From Aeromicrobium yanjiei (GTDB lineage Bacteria; Actinomycetota; Actinomycetes; Propionibacteriales; Nocardioidaceae), in the NCBI RefSeq assembly GCF_009649075.1, contig NZ_CP045737.1:1736001-1800000 (forward strand): 64,000 bases of DNA, in the 5' to 3' direction. Position 1 is the stretch's first letter. Every line of letters starts with the position of its first letter. Positions 56,551 to 64,000 of the stretch are shown here, one piece after another. The position numbers and the translations under genes were made by a program. The notes under the pieces were generated by a model. The model worked only from the letters and a program-made list of their open reading frames with translations, was not told the DNA's origin and made no database searches.

Positions 56551-57006
56551 CTACTGATCCGCCAGACTGACGAGGAGGCACACGAATGCCGCCGTCGTGA
56601 GCAGCGACCGGAGATGGTTGAAGACCACCCATCGCTGCTCGAACGCGTCACGCAGCTGCGCTGCGCCGCCCGCGCCGGTGTCGAGAGCATCGTTGAGCGG
56701 GACGTTCACGGCGCCGGTCACCAGGAACGCGCCGACGACGTACAGCACCGCCCCCGCGACGATCCACGGACGGGCATCGGTGTGCCAGCCCAGGACCAGC
56801 GCGACCGCAGTGGCTGCCCCCGCGCCGACGAAGACGAGGGCGAACACCGGATTCAGGATCGCGGCGTTGACCGCGCGCATCGCCTGGACGAAGCTCGCGT
56901 CGTCGAGGCGACGCAGCCCCGGCATGACGGCGTACGAGAACGCCGCGAACAGGCCTGCCGAGAGGCCCATCAGAGCGGTCGCCACGACCAGGGACGCCCG
57001 GGTCAT
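56551..57006 (-). CDS. DUF1772 (anthrone oxygenase-like) membrane protein
   Basis: A 151-residue membrane protein of the DUF1772 family, which contains the fungal anthrone oxygenase and many bacterial proteins next to NmrA-type oxidoreductases. Four hydrophobic helices are visible: VVATALMGLSAGLFAAFSYAVMPGL, AILNPVFALVFVGAGAATAVALVLG, WIVAGAVLYVVGAFLVTGAVNVPLND and HLRSLLTTAAFVCLLVSLAD. The NVPLNDAL motif and W...NHLR segment are typical. The ATG at 57006 overlaps the stop of the NmrA-type gene (ATGA). A redox role with its neighbour is plausible but unproven. Confidence 0.9.
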   Translation of the reverse strand: MTRASLVVATALMGLSAGLFAAFSYAVMPGLRRLDDASFVQAMRAVNAAILNPVFALVFVGAGAATAVALVLGWHTDARPWIVAGAVLYVVGAFLVTGAVNVPLNDALDTGAGGAAQLRDAFEQRWVVFNHLRSLLTTAAFVCLLVSLADQ

Positions 57007-57833
57007 GCGCCCGCCGCCCACACCCCGGTCGCAGCAGTGGCCGTCGCGTAGTCGTGGAAGTCCCGAGGCGGGCGCCCGAGGATCTGCTCGAGGTCCCCGG
57101 TCAGGTGGGAGTTCCGACCGTCGAGCACCTTGGTGAACAGGTGGGTCAGGAACTCGACGAGGTCCGGGGGTACGGCCTGCTCCGCGAGGCCGGCAGCGAA
57201 CTCGCGGGTCGACACCGGCACGTAGCTGATCTGTCGGTGTGAGGCGTGGGCGATCTCCTCGACCGCGTCGCCGAAGGTCAGGAGCCGAGGCCCGGTCAGC
57301 TCGTACGTCCTCCCCTCGTGCTCCGGACGGGTCAGGGCGGCCACGGCGGCGTCGGCCAGGTCGTCGGCGTCGACGAATGGCTCGGTCACGGCGCCGGTCG
57401 GAAGCACCAGCTCCCCCGCCAGGACCGAGTCGAGCATGAACGACTCGCTGAAGTTCTGCGAGAACCAGCTCGACCGCAGAATCGTCCAGGCCAGACCGGA
57501 GTCGCGCACTGCCTGCTCGGTGGCCCATCCGTCCTCCTCGCCGCGGCCCGACAGCAGCACCAGCTGCTCCACTCCCCTGTCGGCGGCGATCTTCGACAGC
57601 GTGCCGACTGCCTCCGCGGCGCCCGGTGCTGCCATGTCGGGGTGGTACGCGAGGTAGGCCGCGCTGACGTCCTCCAGCGCGGCCGGCCACGTGGACTCGT
57701 CGGCCCAGTCGAAGCGCGGCGTGCCGGCTCGCGATCCGCTCCGGACCGGTGCGCCCAGTGCCGTGAGACGAGCGACCACCCGCTGGCCGGTCTTTCCTGT
57801 GCCGCTGAGGACGGCTGTCAATGATGAGGTCAT
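57003..57833 (-). CDS. NmrA/atypical SDR NAD(P)-binding protein
   Basis: A 276-residue Rossmann-fold protein of the NmrA/atypical short-chain dehydrogenase class. The nucleotide-binding motif LSGTGKTGQRVVARL is near residue 10, followed by PVRSGSRAG (NADP specificity) and LVLLSGRGEEDGWATEQAVRDSGLAWTILRSSWFSQNF. The catalytic Tyr-x-x-x-Lys of classical SDRs is not seen, so it may be a sensor or a quinone-type reductase (QorB/azoB relatives). It forms a unit with the DUF1772 gene and is divergent from an AraC regulator, which probably controls the pair. Confidence 0.9.
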   Translation of the reverse strand: MTSSLTAVLSGTGKTGQRVVARLTALGAPVRSGSRAGTPRFDWADESTWPAALEDVSAAYLAYHPDMAAPGAAEAVGTLSKIAADRGVEQLVLLSGRGEEDGWATEQAVRDSGLAWTILRSSWFSQNFSESFMLDSVLAGELVLPTGAVTEPFVDADDLADAAVAALTRPEHEGRTYELTGPRLLTFGDAVEEIAHASHRQISYVPVSTREFAAGLAEQAVPPDLVEFLTHLFTKVLDGRNSHLTGDLEQILGRPPRDFHDYATATAATGVWAAGA

Positions 57834-57865
57834 GGCTCCATCGTCGCCGGGCGCGGCGAGATGAT

Positions 57866-57897
57866 CCATGGTCGAGATGCCCATTTCCATGCTCGAG
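57866..57897. promoter_or_regulatory. Direct-repeat operator between the NmrA and AraC genes
   Basis: CCATGGTCGAG (57866-57876) and CCATGCTCGAG (57887-57897) are 11-mers with one mismatch, spaced 21 bp, two helical turns. This is the geometry expected for AraC-family half-sites, within the 79-bp divergent gap. Confidence 0.65.
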
Positions 57898-57901
57898 CGT
57901 C

Positions 57902-57907
57902 TAGCCT
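57902..57907 (+). promoter_or_regulatory. -10 box of the AraC-family gene
   Basis: TAGCCT, five bases before the ATG at 57913 and directly after the second operator half-site. Confidence 0.5.
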
Positions 57908-57912
57908 TGAGC

Positions 57913-58848
57913 ATGGACACTCTCAGCGCACTGCTCGACGGTCCCCGCGCCAACGGCGCGTTCATGCTGCGGTCCGTCATGACCGCGCCATGGGGCCTGC
58001 ACGTGCGGGACGAGGCACCGCTGTCGATCGCCGTGGTCGTCACCGGGGAGGCCTGGGTGGTCAGCGACGACGCCGAGCCCGCCCACCTCGGTCCCGGCGA
58101 CGTGATGATCGCCCGCGGGCCTGAGTCCTACACCGTCGCCGACGCTCCGACCACTCCCCCGGGCATCTTCATCGAGCCCGGCCAGCACTGTGTCGACGCC
58201 GAGGGCAACAGTCTCGAGGACGTCATGACGCTCGGCACCCGCACCTGGGGCAATGACGTCGCCGGCGAGACCCTCTTGGTCACCGGGACGTACGAGTCCA
58301 CGCGTGCCGTCAGCGATCGCCTGCTGCGGAGCCTCCCGGCAATTCTGGTGCTCCGTGCGGCGGAGTGGGACGGGCGCCTGGTCGACGTGCTCTGCGACGA
58401 GATGACCCGCGATGAGCTGGGCCAGGAGGTCTACCTGGACCGCCTGCTCGACCTCGTGCTCATCGAGGCTGTCCGCGCGTGGTTCGCGGGTGACCCGGCG
58501 CGGACGCCCGCCTGGCACCGTGCCGCCCGCGAACCGATCGTCGGCCCGGCCCTGCAGCTGCTCGAGGCCGACGTCGCACGCCCGTGGACGCTTGACGCCC
58601 TCGCTCGCGAGATCGGCGTCTCGCGTGCCGCACTGGCCCGACGCTTCACCGCCTCGGTCGGACAGCCGCCCATGGCGTACCTGACCGATCTCAGGCTGGA
58701 CCACGCGGCCGATCTGCTCCGCGATCCGACGATGACGATCGCGGCCGTTGCCCGCCGGGTCGGCTACGGCAGCTCATTCGCACTCAGCGCAGCCTTCAAG
58801 CGCGTGCGAGGCGTCAGCCCCAGCCAGCACCGCGTGCACGCGAGCTGA
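57913..58848 (+). CDS. AraC family transcriptional regulator with cupin sensor
   Basis: A 311-residue regulator. The N-terminal cupin_6-type sensor (about 1-185) has PWGLHVRDEAPLSIAVVVTGEAWVV and LGPGDVMIARGPESYTVAD. The C-terminal double helix-turn-helix (about 210-305) has WTLDALAREIGVSRAALARRF, VGQPPMAYLTDLRLDHAADLL and VARRVGYGSSFALSAAFKRVRGVSPSQHR, the AraC signature. Upstream ATGs exist, but 57913 gives the usual beginning MDTLSALLDGPRA and follows a -10 box. It is divergent from the NmrA/DUF1772 pair, with tandem half-sites between, so it probably regulates them; such regulators often respond to small aromatic or toxic compounds. Confidence 0.93.
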   Translation: MDTLSALLDGPRANGAFMLRSVMTAPWGLHVRDEAPLSIAVVVTGEAWVVSDDAEPAHLGPGDVMIARGPESYTVADAPTTPPGIFIEPGQHCVDAEGNSLEDVMTLGTRTWGNDVAGETLLVTGTYESTRAVSDRLLRSLPAILVLRAAEWDGRLVDVLCDEMTRDELGQEVYLDRLLDLVLIEAVRAWFAGDPARTPAWHRAAREPIVGPALQLLEADVARPWTLDALAREIGVSRAALARRFTASVGQPPMAYLTDLRLDHAADLLRDPTMTIAAVARRVGYGSSFALSAAFKRVRGVSPSQHRVHAS

Positions 58849-58866
58849 GGCGCGCGCTCGACACGT

Positions 58867-59580
58867 TCAGGGGCGGTTGAGCTCACCTCGTTGGGCACGT
58901 TCGACCAGCTCGGCGGCGGCGGCGGTCAGGGTGACACCTGACGCCCTCGCCGCTGCGATCAGCAGATCGTACGCGTCGCCCATCTCGACATCGTGGAGCC
59001 GGGCGAGGACTCCCTTGGCCCGTTCGATGAGCACGCGCTCGGCCAGCGCCGCGTCGACGCGCTCCTGCGCGGAGACCGTCTCGGTCTGCTCGCCGTCCAT
59101 CACCGCGTGGGCCACCACGTCGGCGAAGGACCGTGCTGCGTCGTGCTCGCGGCTGTCGAGAGCAACGGCGTCGTGGCGGAACAGTGCCATGGCACCCAGG
59201 ATCGATCCCTCCCAGCGCAAAGGCGTGGAATGGACTGACTGGAAGCCGGCCGCCAGCATGGCCGGCCCGAAGTGTGGCCATCGTTCGCGCAGGGTGGCTT
59301 CGTCGGCGACGATGATCGACACGTCGCCCTCGGCTGCGTCGACGCACGGACCCTCGTCGACCTGGGACTGGTAGAGCTCCAGCTCCGCGGACTGGTGGCT
59401 CGAGGCAGCCAGGAGCTGCAACCTGCCGCCGCGCGAGAGCACCATGATCCCGGTGGCCTCGACGGCCAGCGCTCGTTGGCACACCTCGATGAGGTCGGCG
59501 AGAAATCCCGCAACGTCTTGGCGTTCCCGGAGGGCGGACGTGGCGTGCTCTACTGCCTGGTCCAGGCGAGTGTCATCCAT
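58867..59580 (-). CDS. GAF-ANTAR regulator, downstream copy
   Basis: A 237-residue sensor/RNA-binding protein. The GAF domain occupies about residues 20-160 (ATGIMVLSRGGRLQLLAASS, DEGPCVDA, SVHSTPLRWEGSILGAMALF). The ANTAR domain is about 165-232 (LAERVLIERAKGVLARLHDVEMGDAYDLLIAAARASGV), which in related proteins binds paired hairpins in nascent RNA and prevents termination. DEGPCVDA is common in actinobacterial GAF-ANTAR proteins. The start is two bases after the upstream copy's stop, with AAGGAG inside that gene, so they are coupled. Target RNAs are unknown. Confidence 0.92.
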   Translation of the reverse strand: MDDTRLDQAVEHATSALRERQDVAGFLADLIEVCQRALAVEATGIMVLSRGGRLQLLAASSHQSAELELYQSQVDEGPCVDAAEGDVSIIVADEATLRERWPHFGPAMLAAGFQSVHSTPLRWEGSILGAMALFRHDAVALDSREHDAARSFADVVAHAVMDGEQTETVSAQERVDAALAERVLIERAKGVLARLHDVEMGDAYDLLIAAARASGVTLTAAAAELVERAQRGELNRP

Positions 59581-59582
59581 CG

Positions 59583-60350
59583 TCAGTCTCCTTCCATGCT
59601 CAGATTGTCGAACTCAAGGTCCTTGTCCACAACCTGAACCGCCACCTCGAGGAGTGTGGAGTCGGTTGCGTAGGCGTGCGCGCGCAGGAGAGCCAAGGCG
59701 TCCTCGGCCGAGATGCGCAGATCGAAGATGAGCATCCCGGTGGCCTGGTGCACGACCGCTCGCGACGACCAGTCCTCCGTGAGCTCGGCCTCCAGTGCCT
59801 CGGGACTGATGTGGTCCAGCAGGACCGGGCCGAGGGCGTACGCCAGATAGTGCGCCGCGGCAGCGTCGAAGGCGTGCGAGGGGGCGAAGGTGTGTGCGAC
59901 GAGCACTCCCATGCGTCGCCCGTGGGCGGTGATCGGCAGCGCCAGCACCGTTCCGGCGAACCCGAACTTCGCCACGCAGTCGTTCAGCGCCAACCAGGGT
60001 GTGCCTTCCGAGGCGCCGAAATCGGCGAAGACGACGTGTCCGGTGCGAGCTGCCTCGAAGCCCGGACCCTCGCCGGCCACCTCCTGCGCCTCCTCGATCA
60101 TGAGGGCGAGGGTCGACGTGGAGCTGGCCGTGTGCCGCTGGGGCTCCCCGTAATACACCGTGATGGCGGTTCCTTCGGCCCCGAGCATCACCCTGCTGGC
60201 CTCGCAGAACCTGTCCAGGACCGATCCGCTCGGGTCGAGAGAGGCAATGATGTAGGCGAACCTGGCCGCTTGCACCTGATCGCGCACTCCGCCCCCGCTC
60301 CCTCGTGCCGCCGTCCCCGACGGGTGGGAGATACCCGCAGACGCCGCCAT
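59583..60350 (-). CDS. GAF-ANTAR regulator, upstream copy
   Basis: A 255-residue protein with the same layout as its downstream neighbour. The GAF domain (about 35-180) has FAYIIASLDPSGSVLDRFCEASRVMLGAEGTAITVYYG, VAGEGPGFEAARTGHVVFAD, and GTVLALPITAHGRRMGVLV. The ANTAR domain (about 190-250) has SSRAVVHQATGMLIFDLRISAEDALALLRAHAYATDSTLLEVA. The two differ enough to be ancient paralogues, so they may sense different signals or heterodimerise. The ATG at 60350 lacks a clear ribosome-binding site; a GTG about 20 codons later is an alternative. The 58-bp element copy B lies about 60 bp upstream. Confidence 0.9.
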   Translation of the reverse strand: MAASAGISHPSGTAARGSGGGVRDQVQAARFAYIIASLDPSGSVLDRFCEASRVMLGAEGTAITVYYGEPQRHTASSTSTLALMIEEAQEVAGEGPGFEAARTGHVVFADFGASEGTPWLALNDCVAKFGFAGTVLALPITAHGRRMGVLVAHTFAPSHAFDAAAAHYLAYALGPVLLDHISPEALEAELTEDWSSRAVVHQATGMLIFDLRISAEDALALLRAHAYATDSTLLEVAVQVVDKDLEFDNLSMEGD

Positions 60351-60410
60351 GAGACATTCTGCCCGCCGCCGGTGTCAGGCGCGCGTCCGGTCCGCGGGTG
60401 CCGTCGGGGC

Positions 60411-60468
60411 GGTGGATTCTCCACCGTACGAAGCCGACATCCGGCTCATACGGTGGCGTACGCACCGC
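60411..60468. repeat. 58-bp structured intergenic element, copy B
   Basis: Same length and end sequences as copy A at 33433 (GGTGGATTCTCCACCGT and CGGTGGCGTACGCACCGC). The central stem CCACCGTA/TACGGTGG with an inner AGCCG/CGGCT is fully paired. It lies between a permease gene stop and the start of the GAF-ANTAR pair. Confidence 0.8.
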
Positions 60469-60493
60469 GCCCCACGGGACCGCGGCCACGGGA

Positions 60494-61939
60494 TCACAGC
60501 TGGAGCGCACCCGTGGCCAGGAACACCGCGGCGACGGCCGCCGCGGACCACAGCAGCACGCAGCCAAGCAGCTCGGGCCGGGACAGCCCGGGCTGTCCGC
60601 GCTCGCGCCGGGCCCGGAGGTACAGGAGGGTGCCCGGGGCGTAGATCAGACAGCTGAGCAGCAGGTAGCGGGTCCCCGCGGCGTACAGCAGGAAGATCGC
60701 ATAGCTGATCGCCAGCACGGCTACCGCTCGGTCACGACGTCGTCGCCCGGCGTCAGCACTCTCGTACGTCTGTCCCGTCAGGGTCAGCTTGAACGCGTAG
60801 GCCGCGACGAGCAGGTACGGCACGAGGGCCAGCGCCGTGTCGAGCTTGAGCATGAAGTTGAGCGCATCCTTGATCACCAGCACGAGCAGGAGGAAAAGCT
60901 GCACCGAGATGCTCGTGGTCACCAAGGCCGCGATGGGCGTCCCGTTGCCGCTCTGCCGGGCCAGCGCACGCGGCATGACCTCGGTGCGTGCGGGCATGAA
61001 CATGACCTCCGCATTGAGCAGGGTCCACGCCAGGTACGCCCCCAGCACCGACACGATCACGGCCAGGTCGATGAGGGTGCCGCCCCACTCCCCCACGACC
61101 GACTTCAGCACGACACCCATCGACGGCTGCTCGGCGTGCGCGAGCTCGCTTCGCGGCAGCACGCCGTACGACACGAGGGTCACCGAGGCGAACAGAGCGA
61201 GCGTGCTGACGAAGCCGAGCACCGTGGCCCGGCCGATGTCCTCGCGCCGCTGTGCGAGCCGGGAGTAGACGCTGGCGCCCTCGACACCGAGGAAGACGAA
61301 CGTCGTGACGAGCATCGTCGCCTTCACCTGGTCGAAGAGCGACTCCGCCGTGTGGGGCTTTCCGCCCCAGAGGTTGTCGCCGAAGACACCTGCGTCGAAC
61401 GCGACCGCGGCGATCACGACGAAGACCAGGATCGGCACGATCTTGGCGATCGTCACGATGCGGTTGACGATCGTGGCCTGCCGGACGCCGCGGGAGATCA
61501 TCACGTGCAGCAGCCACACCACCGCGGACGCGAGGAGCACCGCCGGCACGGTGTTGCCCTGGCCGAGCCCCGGCAGGAACGCGCCGATGCTTGCCATCGC
61601 GAACGTCAGGTAGAAGACGTTGCCCACGACATTGCTCGCCCAGTAGCCCCAAGCGACGTTGAAGCCCGCGTAGTTGCCGAAACCTGCCTGCGCGTAGACG
61701 TAGATGCCGTTGTCGAGGTCGGGTCGCCGGACCGCCAGCGACTGGAACACGAAGGCCAGCATCAGCATCCCGAGGCCCGCGATGGACCACGCGATGACGG
61801 CACCCAGCACGCCGGTCGCGTCCCCGAAGTTCTCCGGCAGCGTGAAGACGCCGCCGCCGACGATCGACCCGACCACCATCGCGGCCAGCGTCAGGACGGA
61901 GACCTTCTGCGTGCCTGAGGTCGCCTTGTCCGCCGTCAT
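60494..61939 (-). CDS. APC superfamily basic amino acid permease (ArcD-like)
   Basis: A 481-residue inner-membrane protein with about twelve helices. The first helix has the APC signature VVGSIVGGGVFTLPENFGDATGVLGAVIAW, then YVYAQAGFGNYAGFNVAWGYWASNVVGNVFY. TFVFLGVEGASVYSRLAQRREDIGRAT is the conserved substrate-site helix 6 region. The closest resemblance is to arginine:ornithine antiporters and related basic amino acid exchangers. Its ATG is four bases after the lysX stop, whose TGA overlaps the GAGGA ribosome-binding site, so the two are co-translated. The lysX link favours lysine or arginine as cargo. Confidence 0.92.
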   Translation of the reverse strand: MTADKATSGTQKVSVLTLAAMVVGSIVGGGVFTLPENFGDATGVLGAVIAWSIAGLGMLMLAFVFQSLAVRRPDLDNGIYVYAQAGFGNYAGFNVAWGYWASNVVGNVFYLTFAMASIGAFLPGLGQGNTVPAVLLASAVVWLLHVMISRGVRQATIVNRIVTIAKIVPILVFVVIAAVAFDAGVFGDNLWGGKPHTAESLFDQVKATMLVTTFVFLGVEGASVYSRLAQRREDIGRATVLGFVSTLALFASVTLVSYGVLPRSELAHAEQPSMGVVLKSVVGEWGGTLIDLAVIVSVLGAYLAWTLLNAEVMFMPARTEVMPRALARQSGNGTPIAALVTTSISVQLFLLLVLVIKDALNFMLKLDTALALVPYLLVAAYAFKLTLTGQTYESADAGRRRRDRAVAVLAISYAIFLLYAAGTRYLLLSCLIYAPGTLLYLRARRERGQPGLSRPELLGCVLLWSAAAVAAVFLATGALQL

Positions 61940-61943
61940 GTCC

Positions 61944-64000
61944 TCAACGCTGGGGCTTGACGAGCGGGAACAGGATCGTGTCGCGGATGCTCAGACCAGT
62001 GAGGTTCATGACGAGGCGGTCGATGCCCAGCCCCATCCCCCCGGTCGGCGGCATCCCGTACTCCAGCGCCATGAGGAAGTCCTCGTCCACCTGCATCGCC
62101 TCCGGGTCGCCGGCCGCCGCCAGGAGCGACTGCGCGACGAGACGCTCGCGCTGGTCGACCGGATCCACCAGCTCGGAGTACGCGGTGCCCTGCTCCGCAC
62201 CGAAGATCACCAGGTCCCACTTCTCGGTGAGCCGCGGGTCATGGCGGTGCGGCCGGGTCAGCGGGGCGTTCTCCTTCGGGAAGTCGGTATAGAAGACGGG
62301 CGTGACCGTCGTTCCTTCGCAGAGCTCGCCGTAGATCTCCTCGAGCACGAAGCCCCAGGACGGGTCGAGGTCGAGCTCGATCCCGAGCCGGTCGGCGTGC
62401 TTGCGCAGGGTGCTGGTCGGTGTGTCCGCGGTGATCTCCTCGCCGAGCGCCTCCGAGACCGCCCCGCAGATGGTCTTGACCGGCCACTGTCCCGACAGGT
62501 CGTACTCCTGCACCTTGCCGTCGCGGTCCGTGCGCCGCGCCATCGGCGATCCGTGGACCGCGGTGGCAGCCTCCTGGATCAGCTCCTGCGTGAGGACGCG
62601 CATCGTACCGTAGTCGCCATAGGTCTCGTAGACCTCCAGCGAGGTGAACTCGGGGTTGTGCTTGAAGTCAGCGCCCTCGTTGCGGAACTGGCGGCCCACC
62701 TCGAAGACCTTCTCCATGCCGCCGACGATCAGGCGCTTGAGGTGCAGCTCCGTCGCGATCCGCAGGTACAGGTCCATGTCGTACGCGTTGATGTGCGTCT
62801 CGAACGGTCGTGCGTTGGCGCCCCCGTGGATGGTCTGCAGGATCGGCGTCTCCACCTCGGTGAAGCCTCGCGCCTGCAGCGAGTCGCGGACGCTGCGGAC
62901 GATCGCCGTCCGCTGGTACGCGACGGTGCGCGAGTCGGGGCGCACGATCAGGTCGACGTACCGCATCCGCACCCGGGCATCCGGGTCGGTGAGACCCTCG
63001 TGCTTGTCGGGCAGCGGGCGCAGGGACTTGCTGGTGAGCATCACCGAGTCCGCGCGGACGGACAGCTCCCCGTGGTGGGTGGTGATGACCTCCCCCGTCA
63101 CGCTCACGTGGTCGCCGAGGTCGATTGAGTGCTCCCAGAACGTCAGCTGCTCAGCCGGCAGGTGCTCGGCGTCGACCATCACCTGCAGGTCGCCGCTGCC
63201 GTCGCGCAGCGTGGCGAACCCGAGGTGGCCCATGTCGCGCTTGAGCAGCACCCGCCCCACCACCGAGACCGTGGTGCCGGTCAGCGTGTCGGGCGGCAGC
63301 TCCTCGCCGACGAGGGCGCGGACCTCCGCGAGCGTGTGGGTGCGCGGCGCCGTCACGGGATAGGGATCGATCCCGCTGGCGCGGATCCGCTCCAGCTTCT
63401 CGCGCCTCACCCGCATCTGCTCGGGCAGGTGCTCCGCCGAGATGGCCTCGGCCACCAGGTCGGGTGCCGGCGGGATGAGCGCAAGGACGGCGGCGGCGTG
63501 CTCGGTGTCCCCCGAGCGCAGCCCGCCCGCCTCACCGGGCCGGCGTCGCAGGCTCGCGATCGTCGGCGCGACGAGAAATCCCTCGGCGCTGCCCGCGGCA
63601 GTGCCGACCCGCGGCAGGTCCGAGGCGTACTCGTAGCCCATGTAGCGCGGCTGCCACTCCGGCAGGTACTTCGCATTCGACCGGTAGAGCGACTCCAGCT
63701 CCCAGTTCTTGCTGGCGATGAGCAGGCTGTGCCGCCACAGGCGGGCCACCGGTCCGGCACCGATCTCGGCACCTCTCGCGAAGGCCTCGCGGAACATCGC
63801 GAAGTTCAGCGACACCGGCCCGATGCCGAACGTGGCCGCCTCATCGGCCAGAGCCGCCACCATGAGCTCCACCACCCCGTTGTCCGCGTGCGGGTCGCGG
63901 CGCATCAGGTCCAGCGAGAGCCCGGTACGTCCCCAGGGCACGAAGCTCAGGAACCCGCGGAGCCGACCCTCGCCGTCGCGGGTCTCGACCAGCACGCACG
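61944..64000 (-). CDS. lysX: Bifunctional lysylphosphatidylglycerol synthase/lysyl-tRNA synthetase LysX, N-terminus beyond the window
   Basis: Makes lysyl-tRNA and transfers lysine to phosphatidylglycerol, which lowers membrane charge and resists cationic peptides. The visible 685 codons lack the N-terminal membrane part. They start in the DUF2156/MprF-like transferase (LRGFLSFVPWGRTGLSLDLMRRDPHADNG), then an OB-fold (VSVVGRVLLKRDMGHLGFATL) and a class II synthetase: motif 1 around GFTEVETPIL, motif 2 FRNEGADFKHNPEFTSLE, motif 3 GGMGLGIDRLVM. The reading frame continues unbroken to base 64000. It is first in the lysX-permease unit. A separate housekeeping lysS is expected elsewhere. Confidence 0.95.
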   Translation of the reverse strand, partial: CVLVETRDGEGRLRGFLSFVPWGRTGLSLDLMRRDPHADNGVVELMVAALADEAATFGIGPVSLNFAMFREAFARGAEIGAGPVARLWRHSLLIASKNWELESLYRSNAKYLPEWQPRYMGYEYASDLPRVGTAAGSAEGFLVAPTIASLRRRPGEAGGLRSGDTEHAAAVLALIPPAPDLVAEAISAEHLPEQMRVRREKLERIRASGIDPYPVTAPRTHTLAEVRALVGEELPPDTLTGTTVSVVGRVLLKRDMGHLGFATLRDGSGDLQVMVDAEHLPAEQLTFWEHSIDLGDHVSVTGEVITTHHGELSVRADSVMLTSKSLRPLPDKHEGLTDPDARVRMRYVDLIVRPDSRTVAYQRTAIVRSVRDSLQARGFTEVETPILQTIHGGANARPFETHINAYDMDLYLRIATELHLKRLIVGGMEKVFEVGRQFRNEGADFKHNPEFTSLEVYETYGDYGTMRVLTQELIQEAATAVHGSPMARRTDRDGKVQEYDLSGQWPVKTICGAVSEALGEEITADTPTSTLRKHADRLGIELDLDPSWGFVLEEIYGELCEGTTVTPVFYTDFPKENAPLTRPHRHDPRLTEKWDLVIFGAEQGTAYSELVDPVDQRERLVAQSLLAAAGDPEAMQVDEDFLMALEYGMPPTGGMGLGIDRLVMNLTGLSIRDTILFPLVKPQR

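Noticed and set aside
60411..60468. The 58-bp element as an ANTAR target
   Set aside because: ANTAR sites need two hairpins with six-base AxxGxx loops; these loops are 3-5 bases and lack that pattern.

Overview
The window is high-GC chromosomal DNA of an actinobacterium. Marker genes agree: mshC (mycothiol), rbpA, a complete Pup-proteasome set (arc, dop, pup, prcB, prcA, pafA, pafB, pafC), fused lysX, lnt next to a dolichol-phosphate-mannose-type synthase, and many TANNNT promoters sited for leaderless mRNAs. Gene order resembles the mycobacterial Rv2141c-Rv2050 interval (from memory), but the PE/PPE and histidine genes of mycobacteria are absent and several loci are inserted. Protein character suggests Nocardioidaceae (Aeromicrobium/Nocardioides-like); this is inference.

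Layout. 1-8.5 kb: partial M20 peptidase, DUF5703 protein, aldo/keto reductase, uppP, a methyltransferase, corA, mshC, an FHA-like pair and a PAC2 protein. 8.5-14 kb: metH, a dinucleotide-binding oxidoreductase and a HAD hydrolase. 14-33.4 kb: site-2 protease, trmI, arc, a GNAT, an EamA/TetR pair, dop, a four-gene iron-siderophore ABC operon on the opposite strand under a probable IdeR/DtxR box, pup-prcB-prcA, a methyltransferase, pafA, an FKBP lipoprotein, pafB-pafC, tatA-tatC. 33.4-42.8 kb: a Mtr4/HelY-type helicase, a 5'-3' exonuclease, secreted M28 and cytosolic M24 peptidases, lnt-dpm, rbpA. 42.8-48.7 kb: MFS permease and GDPD, an XRE-MurA fusion, MBL hydrolase, DUF2630, rhomboid, a HesB-fold protein. 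48.7-54.5 kb is the most accessory part: two tandem thioester-domain surface proteins with LPxAG sorting signals, small membrane and secreted proteins, and a spacer of about 400 bp that looks lower in GC. 54.5-64 kb: S15 peptidase, DUF1772/NmrA pair divergent from an AraC regulator, tandem GAF-ANTAR regulators, an APC permease and lysX (cut by the window end).

How the genes fit together. The central block is the prokaryotic ubiquitin-like degradation pathway: PafA ligates Pup, Dop deamidates Pup and depupylates, ARC unfolds substrates, PrcAB degrades them, and PafBC is the DNA-damage activator usually linked to pafA. Tat export, lipoprotein N-acylation/mannosyl donor synthesis and RbpA follow. 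Most operons are tight, with 4-bp ATGA or GTGA overlaps.

Most notable: (i) a 58-bp intergenic element present twice (33433 and 60411) with conserved ends, a diverged centre and compensatory base changes, able to form mutually exclusive hairpins; (ii) a window-wide leaderless promoter signature that also settles several start codons; (iii) an XRE DNA-binding domain fused to a MurA-like enzyme with catalytic residues intact; (iv) iron-uptake and EamA/TetR modules placed inside the Pup-proteasome locus.
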